From CALECP01 sp964389925 (lineage in GTDB: Bacteria > Chloroflexota > Anaerolineae > Promineifilales > Promineifilaceae), in the NCBI GenBank assembly GCA_964389925.1, contig CAYMGE010000012.1:29534-93533 (forward strand): a stretch of DNA of 64,000 nucleotides. The letters run 5' to 3'. The position numbers were made by a program, and so were the translations under genes. Positions 7,522 through 17,600 of the stretch are shown in pieces; the stretch's first letter is position 1, and the number at the start of each line of letters is the position of its first letter. The notes under the pieces are model-generated. The model searched no databases, was not told the DNA's origin, and saw only the letters and a program-made list of their open reading frames with translations.

Positions 7522-8772
7522 TCAACGGGAGGCATCATCTGCCTCCCGTTTTTGCATAATTCTTGCTCGCATCTGTCTGTAGTCAACGAACCATTTCTCT
7601 TGCTGAATATCCCTATCAATATCTTCTAACAATTGAATAGCCTGATCAAGATAGTCAATCGCAGTAGCGAGCTTCCCCTGTCCTGCATAACTCTCCCCAA
7701 TCGTCCCAATGACGTTTGCATACTCCCCCATATTGCCTAGCTCCTCCCATAGTGCTGCACTCTTCTTCAATATGGCTCGTCCCTCACTGAATTCTCGTTG
7801 CTTGATTAAGACATTACCTAGATTGTTAAAATTGGTTGCTTGTAAGTCGACGTAACCAGCCCTCTCTAAACTAGATGTGTCTATCGAGCGAAAGACGCTC
7901 GCCGCATCCTGCCACCGCTCTAATACATAATAAGCCGTTCCTAACGAGTTAGTTGTCTTTACTGCATCAATTTTTACACCTAGCTTTATTTGTAACTCTC
8001 TCGCCTCTTGCAAATAAGCGATGGCTTTTTCTAGCTCATTTAGGTTGATATGCAGCGTTCCTAGATTATGCAGAACACGTGAATGATTCAGAGACGCATC
8101 TATTTTTTTGTAATTGGCAAGAGCTTGCTCAAAATAGCGTCTCGCCAAATGCAGGTTCCCTTTGTAAAAGTAATGCAGGTGACCAAGGTTATTATCCATC
8201 TGAGCGGTTAAGCGTGCGTCATTTTGAGCGAGAACAAGTTCGTAATTCTCCTTTGTCAAATATGTTTCGACCTGTATAGGAGCGCGTTTGCCTAGATAGC
8301 AAGCAGCTAAACCGACAATCGCTTTTGCGTATGATTGAAAGTCGTTTTGCAACTCGGCCGAGTGTAGAACCTTCTCATAAACCTCAATCGAGGCATCGTA
8401 CTTGTGTTCAAGGCGCAAGAAGGTGCCTATGTGCAGGTGCAGGGCGTGATAAATGTCAGGATCAGCATCGCCATTTTGCACCAATGTCTCGCTTAAGACA
8501 AATACCCATTCCGACCAATTGTTACACTGTTCGGCAAAGCGAAATGCAGAGATTGCGAACTGTGCAGCCTCTTGGGCTGTTTCCGTCTCTTTTGAAGCGA
8601 GCCGAACTGCACGACAAACGAGCAAAAATTTGTTTTGATATTGTCTGAGCTGCTCACTTGAGGCTCCCTCAATTTTTTCACGCCAATACCCTAAATTGAG
8701 CTTAATGCTGCGAACAAAACGGGCGTAGCCAGATTTCTTTGCTTGTTTTTGCATAACAGACTGTATACACAA
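7522..8772 (-). CDS. TPR-repeat protein (sensor part of a split STAND system)
   Basis: The protein of about 410 residues is built almost wholly of tetratricopeptide repeats; repeated units such as NLGHLHYFYKGNLHLARRYF, LGTLHINLNELEKAIAYLQ and GESYAGQGKLATAIDYLDQ are visible between about 100 and 400. There is no enzyme domain or membrane segment. Start choice is unclear: a TTG at 8772 lies three bases after the upstream gene's stop, and an ATG lies at 8754; neither has a good ribosome site. Its close coupling to the NB-ARC ATPase suggests that the two together equal one AfsR/MalT-like regulator, with this half binding the ligand. The last eleven codons double as a terminator hairpin for the opposite strand. 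Confidence 0.8.
   Translation of the reverse strand: MCIQSVMQKQAKKSGYARFVRSIKLNLGYWREKIEGASSEQLRQYQNKFLLVCRAVRLASKETETAQEAAQFAISAFRFAEQCNNWSEWVFVLSETLVQNGDADPDIYHALHLHIGTFLRLEHKYDASIEVYEKVLHSAELQNDFQSYAKAIVGLAACYLGKRAPIQVETYLTKENYELVLAQNDARLTAQMDNNLGHLHYFYKGNLHLARRYFEQALANYKKIDASLNHSRVLHNLGTLHINLNELEKAIAYLQEARELQIKLGVKIDAVKTTNSLGTAYYVLERWQDAASVFRSIDTSSLERAGYVDLQATNFNNLGNVLIKQREFSEGRAILKKSAALWEELGNMGEYANVIGTIGESYAGQGKLATAIDYLDQAIQLLEDIDRDIQQEKWFVDYRQMRARIMQKREADDASR
7524..7555 (+). terminator. Terminator of the small peptide gene, nested in the TPR gene
   Basis: AACGGGAGGC and GCCTCCCGTT pair around a seven-base loop, followed by TTTTT on the plus strand. The same bases encode the final residues (KREADDASR) of the TPR protein on the minus strand. 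On the minus strand no T-run follows, so it acts in one direction. Confidence 0.8.
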
Positions 8773-8775
8773 AGC

Positions 8776-10188
8776 CTAACTAAAGTCAAAGCTGCCACCA
8801 ATAATTTCCGTTTGCAAAAATGTCATTGTGAGGCGATGGATTCCATAAAGACGTTGTCTGTAATCACCACGTACTTCGATCAAGGAGCGATTGAGCAGAT
8901 CGGTGATCGCTGCCCAAATCGTGCCATTGGTTAAGCCACTCACCGCCTCTAACTGCTCGACCTCCCCACCCTCTTCGCCCACTAACGGCATTGCTTGCAG
9001 CAAGTCGCGTGCGTTATCCGTTAACGTCTGCCATGCTTGCCAATAGATGCGTGTATACATTTTGCCGACATCATCTGTTGTATCCCCCTGATACAAATTC
9101 TTCAAGACATGGGTGAGCGGCATAAACGACACTAAGCTGACGACGAGCTTCAAAGCCAGTGGGTTCCCCCCTGTGGCTTCGTAAATATCAGCGATCACGC
9201 TTTCAACATCGTTGGCAAAGTCATGTAGCTTTCTTTCCTTTGCCTGTTGTTTAATCAATTTTGCCGCATCCTTTTCGGATAGCTCGCTCAAATCATAGGA
9301 CAAAATCGCGGCTTGCCCCGTCAGGCGTGTTCGCGTCGTCACCAAAAACTTGCTCATGCTGCCTGCCCAACTGCCGAGGTGTTGCAACAGAACGCTTGTG
9401 TCAGCATTTGTTTCAACATTGTCAATGACGACAAAATAGGGATTTTGGGTGAGGACACTGCGAATGCGCTGATGTCGCTCATCACGGACAAGCGGCTCTT
9501 TGAGGTCTGGCAGGAGTTTACGCACCAACTCGGCCGATACCACATCAAGAATCAGGTCAGACGTAATTGATGAGCCGTTAATCAGCGTCGAATCAATATG
9601 TAGCCAGATGATATTGTCGAAATAGAAGTGAGGAATGATTGCGCGAACGGCCGAGTCCGCAAGGCTAGTTTTGCCAATCCCGCCAATCCCCGTGATGCAA
9701 ATAACATTATGCCCTGATGGATTTGCCAACTGTGCCACGAGATCGGGCTGTATCTTGTCAAACCCAAATAGTTGCTTGTAGCTTGGCGTTGGCAAGGAAC
9801 GCTCGATCTCCTCTTGTAATTGCGCTCTAAGTTCCTCTTCCTGCCCACTCAGAATTTTCCAGAGGTTGGTAATCGCCTCACGTTGCCGTCGATTCAGTTG
9901 ATCATCACCTAAACCTAAAGAGTTTGCAGTGCGATTGATAGAGCTACCGTCATGAAATCGCTTCTGCAATATCTCAGCTTCAACCTCATTACGCATCTTT
10001 AATCTGTTCACACCATCATGCAAGACTTTATTTGTGGCAAACCGCTGCTGTAACTGATTTGCTTTTTGATCCAACTGCCTCCGTACAAGCATGGAGTCGT
10101 TAAGCAACGATTCCGGTTTTTCGCTATTCTTGTGCCAGCCCTTCAGTGCGGCATAAACTTGCGCTCTTGATATCTTCTTCTGTTTCAT
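8776..10188 (-). CDS. NB-ARC (STAND) ATPase, likely signal-transduction regulator
   Basis: The 470-residue protein carries an NB-ARC nucleotide-binding module: P-loop GIGGIGKTSLA near 165, Walker B YFVVIDNVE, RNBS-like TTRTRL and a GLPL-equivalent GGNPLALKLV. The first 130 residues are charged and helical and hold a possible sigma-4-like helix-turn-helix (ANSLGLGDDQLNRRQREAI). The last 90 residues look like a winged helix. I start at an ATG at 10188 with AGGG five bases upstream; a TTG at 10215 would add nine residues. Such ATPases switch between ADP and ATP states on ligand sensing. Here the usual C-terminal TPR sensor is a separate, immediately following gene, which is unusual compared with the two fused proteins nearby. 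Confidence 0.85.
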   Translation of the reverse strand: MKQKKISRAQVYAALKGWHKNSEKPESLLNDSMLVRRQLDQKANQLQQRFATNKVLHDGVNRLKMRNEVEAEILQKRFHDGSSINRTANSLGLGDDQLNRRQREAITNLWKILSGQEEELRAQLQEEIERSLPTPSYKQLFGFDKIQPDLVAQLANPSGHNVICITGIGGIGKTSLADSAVRAIIPHFYFDNIIWLHIDSTLINGSSITSDLILDVVSAELVRKLLPDLKEPLVRDERHQRIRSVLTQNPYFVVIDNVETNADTSVLLQHLGSWAGSMSKFLVTTRTRLTGQAAILSYDLSELSEKDAAKLIKQQAKERKLHDFANDVESVIADIYEATGGNPLALKLVVSLVSFMPLTHVLKNLYQGDTTDDVGKMYTRIYWQAWQTLTDNARDLLQAMPLVGEEGGEVEQLEAVSGLTNGTIWAAITDLLNRSLIEVRGDYRQRLYGIHRLTMTFLQTEIIGGSFDFS

Positions 10189-10535
10189 CGCATCCCTGTT
10201 GATTGAAGCGTTCAACTTTCAAGCATTACAATTACTAGATCGTACCATAAAATTTAGCGTTATCGCTAGAAAAGACAGAAGCTCACAGAGCTAACGGTAA
10301 CATTTGCAGAAAAAATCTTTTATACTATATGCCGTCCGTAGCCATTGTGTCGTGCTTGATGGTGCGAGGCGTGTTTTTAACCAGAACATCATTTCTTGAA
10401 GTTTAAGAGCGAAGGTGAAATACGATCTCGATTGAGAAAGATTCCTGATCTGATTCCAGTGTTCTTGGTCTTTACCCAACAGGTTTCTCTGTGTCAGCAA
10501 GTGTTGTCATCCTTCGTTAACAGGGGCGTTCATCA
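10189..10535. other. Divergent intergenic region, no gene seen
   Basis: This 347 bp AT-rich gap separates the NB-ARC gene (minus) from the DJ-1-like gene (plus) and must hold both promoters. I see a TATACT at about 10321 that could be a -10 element, but no convincing -35 partner, no repeat and no short coding frame with a ribosome site. Confidence 0.4.
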
Positions 10536-11012
10536 ATGAAACAAGAAGCAAGAGATAGCGGCACCGCAGCCATTTTATTAGCCAAAGGCTTTGACGAAAA
10601 GTTTGTCAATCACTGTGTTGCTGAGTTGCGTGAAGCTGGCATTCGCACCTATTTGGTAGGTCTTACACAACTGGTGAGAAGTTGGCACGGCGTTCAAATC
10701 CGCATGGATAAACTATTGCGTCAGATTTCATCGACAAGTAATATGAAACTGCTCGTGATCCCCGGTCGTTCCAACTGCGTGACCAGACTGAGCTTAGACC
10801 CGCAGGTTCCAGAGATTGTGCGGCATGTGTTGTCTCAAGAGGGGTGGGTGGCGGTAACACAATCGGCCGAAGCCACCCTAGAACGCCAAAAACACGAGTT
10901 CCCCCCTAACATGCAAATTTTACCCGCAGGCGTTTGTGAAACACGGCAACTGCACCAGCGCGAGCAAGACGATTGCACATTCATCCAGTCACTTATACGC
11001 CACCTACAGTAA
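10536..11012 (+). CDS. DJ-1/PfpI-like protein lacking the nucleophile Cys
   Basis: The 158-residue sequence follows the DJ-1/PfpI pattern: AILLAKGFDEKFVNHCVAEL at 12-31, REAGIRTYLVGL, HGVQIRMDKLL, then LLVIPGR. In active members the next element carries a Cys followed by a small turn (AICHGP-like); the matching place here reads WVAVTQSAEATL, with no Cys. It may therefore be a binding or regulatory protein rather than a glyoxalase or chaperone, similar in idea to the DJ-1-like domains found in some transcription regulators. It stands alone between the STAND genes, with its own promoter region. The family call is a weak-to-moderate match. Confidence 0.55.
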   Translation: MKQEARDSGTAAILLAKGFDEKFVNHCVAELREAGIRTYLVGLTQLVRSWHGVQIRMDKLLRQISSTSNMKLLVIPGRSNCVTRLSLDPQVPEIVRHVLSQEGWVAVTQSAEATLERQKHEFPPNMQILPAGVCETRQLHQREQDDCTFIQSLIRHLQ

Positions 11013-11148
11013 CAAACATCTAGCACTTACCGCCATTTTGGCTTTTTCATCAATCGTCAGCTTTTCTCCTTCCTGACAACCAAGAAAGCAGCTTTGCCGA
11101 AACATCTCTCAAGTTGTAAATTGGCGAGGTTCCACTTACAATGAGCGC

Positions 11149-14100
11149 ATGGATAGCCTAAACATTCGAGTACTTGGTGCGCTGCATGTCGAGCGCAATG
11201 GTCAGTTAGTGACAGATTTTAAGACAGATGCAACCCGCGCTCTGCTGGGGTTGCTTGCGTTTCACAACGGCGTACAGCGACGGGATGTGCTGGCGACACG
11301 GCTTGCGTCAGAGGGGAAAACCAACTCGGCCGCCCTCAAATACCTGCGCCTCAATCTCGACCGATTGCGCCGCGCACTGCAAGACCGCACGAGTGAACCA
11401 GCCTTTTTGGCGATTTCGCGCAAAGAGATCGGGCTGGCAGATCATGTGTGGGTCGATGCGCTGGCATTTGAGCGTCTGCTTGCAGAAGTCGCCCAGCACC
11501 CACATCGTGAGGCGACTCAATGCCCGACCTGTTTAGCGAAGTTGACGGAAGCGGTCGCGCTGTATCGTGGGGATGTGCTGGCAGGGCTGAACTTTGAGAG
11601 CCCCGCATGGCAAACATGGCTGCGCGAGATCAGATCACAAAAGCAGCAACAGGCGATTGATGCGTTGACCACATTGACGCAATGGCGGTACGAACAGGCC
11701 GCGCGTGGTCAGGGGGAGTGGCGCGAGGTGTTGGAGACGGCGCAGACGATTTTGCGCGTGGAGGCGTGGCACGAACAGGCGCACCGCTGGACGATGGAGG
11801 CGTTTTGGCAGATGGGGCAAGTTGGGGAGGCGATGGCGCAGTATGAGCAGTGTGCGGCGGCGTTGGATGAGGCCTTGTCGATTGCACCAAATGAAGAGAC
11901 AGAGGTTTTGCGGCAGCGGATTGCGGGGTTTGCGGATCGGGATTCGGCCGAAATCGACACCCCACACAACCTCCCCGAAGCGCGAACGGCATTTTTCGGC
12001 CGATCCCACGAACTGACCCAACTACAAACGATGCTGACCGATCCTCTCTATCGTCTCATCTCCGTCGTCGGGGAGGGTGGTATGGGCAAATCGCGGCTGG
12101 CGCAAGAGGTGGGGTGGCAACTGCGGCCGAGCTTTCCCGATGGGGTCTGGTTTGTACCGCTGGCGGGGGTGACGACAAGCGACGGGACCATTGCCGCCAT
12201 CGCCCAAGCCCTCGACTTCACCTTTCGGCAAGGGCCGCCGCCGCTGCAACAACTCTTGCGCTTTCTCCGTCACGCGGAACTGTTGCTGATTCTCGATAAC
12301 TTTGAGCAGTTGGTTGATGAGTCAGAGGTTTTGTTGGAGATTCTGAACAAAGCGAGCGGGGTTGTCCTGCTGTGTACATCGCGCCAGATGCTCAACTTGA
12401 CAGAGGAGATCGTGTTGCCATTGCGTGGGTTGGAAATGAAGAGGCGCGAGCGTAACCAGACGCTCGACGTGATGCAGCCCGCGATTCAGCTTTTTGCGGC
12501 GCGGGCGCGGCGGTCGGATGCACGCTTTGTGCTGGATGATGAGACGGCTGAGACAGTTGAGCAGATCGCGCTGCTGTTGGAGGGGAATCCGCTGGGGTTG
12601 GAGTTGGCGGCATCTTGGGCAAGATCAAGGACGACGGAGCAGATATTGGTGGCGATTGAGGATTCGGCCGATTTCCTCGCCACGCGCCGTCGAGACATTC
12701 CCCAACGTCATCGCACGATGCGGGCTGTCTTTGAGACTTCTTGGGGGTTGTTATCGGCCGATGAGCAAGCACTCTATCCAAAGTTGACGCTCTTTCGTGG
12801 CGGCTTTTCCCTCGCGGCGGCCGTCGCCATCACCCAAGCAGATCGGGATATTTTGGATCAGCTGATCGAAAAGTCGATGCTACGCTTTGAGCGAGGACGT
12901 TACGACATCCACGAGTTGCTGCGCTCATTTGCAGGTGAGCATTTAATCGGCCGAATGCCAGTTGAAACGGCATTTATCACCTACTATGCGGATTATTTGG
13001 AACATTATGGGAATGAGCTACTCGGATATAACGTGAAACAAGCAAGGTCGCATCTGCTGAGAGATGAAAGCAATATCCAGCAGATGTGGCATTATGCCAT
13101 TCAGCATCAATCTGCTAAGTTGACAATATGTATAGACCATCTCGGCCGATATTATGGAATGGTTGGGCAGCCTCTCGTTTATCAGGCACTAATGAAACAA
13201 GCGATTGATATATTTGGTTCTGACACTCCATTTAACATCCGTTTGCATTATCTGATCGCTTCTACGGACTATTTGAATCATTCAGAAGTGGAAGCGCAAT
13301 TGCGAGAGCTTTATCGCGTTAATCCGACTGCGCTCTGTTGTATATGTTTAGGACGTTCGCTGATTCGAACAGGGAAGATGGCGGAGGCTGTTGACTTTTT
13401 AGAGGAAAGCATTGAAAAAGCTCGTACAACGGGACAACCTCGTATTGAGACGCAGGCATTACATCAGTTAGGGATTGCGACACAGATTGGCACAGATGAC
13501 AATGAAGCAACGCTCAAACATTTTACGGCTGCGGTAAGGCGTGCCCATTCCGCTGGCTTGGTCTATGATGAGTCATTTTTATTGATTGATCTTGGTCAAA
13601 TCTATTATTTACAGGATGCTCCCGACCAAGCATTAGAGGTACTAGACAGAGGACTCGCCCTAGCGAAACGACTTGATGCTTGGTTGCCTATGCTAACAGC
13701 GCTGCACATATTGGCGAGTGTGACCAGCGAGCTAAGACAGTTCACCCTTGCTACACGCTATTTCAAGGAAGCAACTGCACAGGCAGAGATACTGGATGAT
13801 AGTTTTCATCTAAGCATGATACGTCAAAATATGGCGCGACAACTGCTTCGTCAAGGCCAACTGACAGAAGCGGAAAAGATACTGCAACGCGAGATAAATC
13901 AGTTTCGACAGCTTAACGATACATATAATGAATCGTTCGGCATGAGATTCTTGGGAAGTGTTTTCTATGCTCAAAATAAACCCGCACGCGCTCTGGAATG
14001 CTTTGAGTCATCGCTCAATCTGATGGGCGAGTCCGTGCTAGGCAAATCAGATGGATGGTTTGTGATGGGAAATGCACTAATAGCATTGGAGCGATTAGAC

Positions 14101-14535
14101 GAGGCAGCGCACTATTTTGAACAGGCTATTGTGCTTAATCAGCAAAGTGGAAAACCGCAATGTGTGGCAGAGTGCCAAATCGGGTTGGCGGAAGTGCGTT
14201 GGCGACAACACAGACGCGCCGAGCTGCTGGCTGCCGCTCAACCAGCAGCGACATTCGTCGATAGCGGACATTCTCTATTTGGCTGCCGCGATGATTTGCA
14301 GATGTTGTGGCGGCTGTATGTTGTGTTAGAGGAACCGCGCTGGTTGGAACAGGCACACGCGCTGTTGATGGAACGCGCCGCACAGTTTGGGGATGGCACG
14401 CCCGAACAACACACCTATCTGCACAATCTGCCCGTGCATCGCCGTATATTGGAACGTACCACAGGCATCCTTGCCTGTCCGCCACTCGCAGATAGCCCTG
14501 TCTGCGATACGCCTTTGGTGTTGCACAAAATGTAA
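11149..14535 (+). CDS. SARP/BTAD-NB-ARC-TPR giant transcriptional regulator
   Basis: The 1128-residue protein has the AfsR-like order. An OmpR-like winged helix covers residues 1-95 (RVLGALHVERNG, then LNLDRLRRAL), followed by a bacterial transcriptional activation domain at about 100-260 (LYRGDVLAGL; EAWHEQAHRWTMEAFWQMG). An NB-ARC/AAA ATPase with P-loop GEGGMGKSRLA at about 308 and Walker B LLLILDNFEQL near 378 comes next, then TPR repeats from about 600 to the end. Such proteins activate target promoters after a ligand is sensed by the TPR part. GC content seems to fall in the TPR half (from about 12950), so that part may have a separate history. It is followed after 99 bp by a second protein of the same design. 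Confidence 0.88.
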   Translation: MDSLNIRVLGALHVERNGQLVTDFKTDATRALLGLLAFHNGVQRRDVLATRLASEGKTNSAALKYLRLNLDRLRRALQDRTSEPAFLAISRKEIGLADHVWVDALAFERLLAEVAQHPHREATQCPTCLAKLTEAVALYRGDVLAGLNFESPAWQTWLREIRSQKQQQAIDALTTLTQWRYEQAARGQGEWREVLETAQTILRVEAWHEQAHRWTMEAFWQMGQVGEAMAQYEQCAAALDEALSIAPNEETEVLRQRIAGFADRDSAEIDTPHNLPEARTAFFGRSHELTQLQTMLTDPLYRLISVVGEGGMGKSRLAQEVGWQLRPSFPDGVWFVPLAGVTTSDGTIAAIAQALDFTFRQGPPPLQQLLRFLRHAELLLILDNFEQLVDESEVLLEILNKASGVVLLCTSRQMLNLTEEIVLPLRGLEMKRRERNQTLDVMQPAIQLFAARARRSDARFVLDDETAETVEQIALLLEGNPLGLELAASWARSRTTEQILVAIEDSADFLATRRRDIPQRHRTMRAVFETSWGLLSADEQALYPKLTLFRGGFSLAAAVAITQADRDILDQLIEKSMLRFERGRYDIHELLRSFAGEHLIGRMPVETAFITYYADYLEHYGNELLGYNVKQARSHLLRDESNIQQMWHYAIQHQSAKLTICIDHLGRYYGMVGQPLVYQALMKQAIDIFGSDTPFNIRLHYLIASTDYLNHSEVEAQLRELYRVNPTALCCICLGRSLIRTGKMAEAVDFLEESIEKARTTGQPRIETQALHQLGIATQIGTDDNEATLKHFTAAVRRAHSAGLVYDESFLLIDLGQIYYLQDAPDQALEVLDRGLALAKRLDAWLPMLTALHILASVTSELRQFTLATRYFKEATAQAEILDDSFHLSMIRQNMARQLLRQGQLTEAEKILQREINQFRQLNDTYNESFGMRFLGSVFYAQNKPARALECFESSLNLMGESVLGKSDGWFVMGNALIALERLDEAAHYFEQAIVLNQQSGKPQCVAECQIGLAEVRWRQHRRAELLAAAQPAATFVDSGHSLFGCRDDLQMLWRLYVVLEEPRWLEQAHALLMERAAQFGDGTPEQHTYLHNLPVHRRILERTTGILACPPLADSPVCDTPLVLHKM

Positions 14536-14634
14536 AATCGTTGATAATTTATTTGTATCGTAGTTTACAATAACAATCGACCGATTCCCCCAACGCTTCT
14601 AACCATCGGCCGATTTAGTAGTGAGAAAACAGAG

Positions 14635-17600
14635 ATGAAGTTCGCCCTATTCGGAGAAGGCTCGACCGATATACCCCCTACCCACTTTCCAACCGATAAA
14701 GTTCGCGCCCTATTTGTTTACCTCGCCTACCACGCCGACCAACCCATTTCGCGCAAACAACTGGCAACACTGCTCTGGGGCGACCGCCCTGACAAGGCTG
14801 CCAACGCCAATTTTCGCAATACCCTATCACGGCTCAAAAAGTCGCTCAACAAGGCGTTTGGCGCGGCGACCCCGCTGACTGTCACGCGCAGAACGGTGAT
14901 GGTGACGGGATCGGCCGAAATCGATGTGTGTATCTTTGATGCGTTGTGGGCGCAGTGCGAGGAGACAGCGCGAGAACGCTGGGCCGAGCGGGGACAGGTC
15001 GTGCAACTGCTGACACAGGCGGTCGCGCTCTATCGCGGCGCGTTGCTAGCGGGCTTTTCGCTGCCCGACAGCCTCACATTTGACGAGTGGGTCGTTCCGC
15101 TGCGTGAACAGTACCACCAGCGTGTGTTGTTCGCGCTCGAAACGATTGCCGACTTTCACATCACGCAGCGAGATTGGGCGCAAGCTGAAACGTTTGCGCG
15201 GCGACAGTTAGAGCTAGAGACATGGCACGAACCCGCCTACCGTCAACTGATGCGGATTTATGCAGGGTTGGACAAGCCCGCGATGGTGCGTGCGCTGTTT
15301 AGTGAGTGCCGTGCGGTTTTGGCAGAGGAACTCGCGGTCGAGCCGAGTCAGCGCACACGCGATCTGTTTGACGCGCTGCTGCGAGATGTTGCGCTGCCAA
15401 CACCGGTGACGCGCTCGGCAAAGCCAACTGTGCCACACAATTTGCCGCCGGACTTTACGCCGTTCATCGGCCGAATCCACGAACTCGCCCAACTGCAAAA
15501 GCTGGTCGGCGAGCGCGTCTATCGGCTGATTACGCTGGTTGGACACGGCGGCGTGGGTAAGACGCGCTTGAGCCTCGCGTTGGCAAGATCACAGTTGGCT
15601 TACTTTACCGATGGGGTCTTTTTTGTCTCACTGGTTGGAGTCAAGACGAGCGACGACTTACCGGCCGCGATTGGCAATGCGCTCGGTTTCACCTTTGCGG
15701 GGTCGCGCTCACCTAGCGAGCAGCTTCGCAGCTTTTTGGGTCAGCGCGAGATGCTGCTGATCCTCGACAATCTCGAACATCTGCTGACGGATGACGCAAC
15801 GGTTGACCAAATTCTCGATCTGTTCGGGGCGGCCCCCAACGTTGTCTTTGTGATCACATCGCGGCGCAGACTGTTTGTGCGGGCAGAGACGATTTTTCCT
15901 GTCGGCGGGCTTTCCCATCCCATGAGCGACGAGTTGCCAACGATAGACGGCGAGTGGTTGACGACCAATTTTGAGGCTCCGCGTCTGTTTGTCGAGCGCG
16001 TACAGCGCGTCGATGTCACCTACCAACCAGATCAGGACGCGGCGACCATCGCCAAAATTTGCCGTTTGGTGGACGGGTATCCGCTGGCGATTGAGTTGGC
16101 GGCGACGCAAAGCGGGATGGCCTCCTGTTCGGCCGTGTTGACCGCCCTACTCGACAGCATGAGCGCACTGAAAACGCAGATGCGCGACATGCCAGCGCGT
16201 CAACGCAGCTTGCGGGCGGTGTTCAACTACTCATGGCGACTGCTATCGGCCGATGCCCAGCGCGCCCTGCCACAACTAGCGAGCTTTCACGGTGGATTTG
16301 ATTTGGCGGCGGCGCGGGCGATTGTGCCGCAAGCATCGGCCGATCTGCTGGAAAAACTGATCGGTCATTCGCTGCTGCGTCGCAATGGCGCACGCTACGA
16401 TCTGCACGAAATGGTGCGCGAGTTTGCCAGCACCCATCTCGTTGACAGCGATGCGACCCACACCGCGCACGCCACCTATTTTTTGACGCGGCTGGCAGCC
16501 CTAGAGGATGACCTAGAGGGGCAAGAACCGCACATCGCCGCGCAGACATTGCTGCCCGATAGTGGCAATCTACAGCACGCATGGCTATTTGCAGCGCACA
16601 ACCGACAAGTTGATCTACTCACGCTTGCGACCAACGCGCTTTCAAACTTTTTGCAACTGCGTAACCAACATCATTTGGGTCGGTCGCTATTTATGCAGGC
16701 GGTTGAAGCCGTTGAGCCAGCCTTGCCCGACCTGCTGAGTGAGGCGGGACGCTTTCATCTGCGCTTGGGGCAGTACGATGTGGCGGAACGGTTGGGGCGA
16801 CAGGCCGTTCAACTGGCGGACAAAGATTGGGCGATGGGCAATGCGGTCAACATTTTGGCGGAAGCGTTGTGGCGCAAGGGGGAAAATGAGGAGGCTATCG
16901 CGCAGTTAGAGCGCGTGAAGGGGCGGGTGCAATCGGCCGAAACGCGCCGCTTGCTCGGCTCCCTACACTACAACATCGGCAACGCGCTCTTGTACACAGA
17001 CCAAAAGCAGATGGCACAACATGCGTTTACCGCTGCGCTCACCATTTGGCAACAGCTCGGTCATTTGCGTTTTGAGGCTGTCACGCTCAACGCATTGGGG
17101 GTTTTTTATACAGAATCAAGTGAATATGAAACGGGTGAAAGGTATTATCTGCAAGCTATGCAGCAGCAGAAAAAGCTAAATAACGCACATGAAATAGCCC
17201 AAATCAATGTTAATTTGTGTGGCACTGAATTTTATCGAGGGAACCTGCAAGCGGCTGATCGTTACTTAGATAAGGCGATTGCTTATTATAAAACAAGCGG
17301 CGATGCAGCCAAATTAGGATGGGCAATCAATAATCGCGGTTGGCTTCATCACATTGCCAATGCGAACGAAAAGGCCATGGATTATTTACAACGTGCGTGG
17401 GCGTTGGGACAACAGTCGGGGGATGCGCGTCTACAGCTCACGGTGTTACACAATTTTGGGCAGGTTGCCAGCGTGCTCAATCGTCTCAGCGAGGCGATTG
17501 ATTACTATGACCACGCTATCGCGCTCTGCCAGCAACACACGATCCATTGTGACCAGCAAACACTTGTGCAAGAAAAAAAGGCGTTGACCGAGCGACTCAC

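Noticed and set aside
11351..12021. Several minus-strand frames of 80-130 codons inside the first SARP gene
   Set aside because: They are shadows of the GC-rich coding strand, with no ribosome sites and Pro/Arg/Ser-rich translations.
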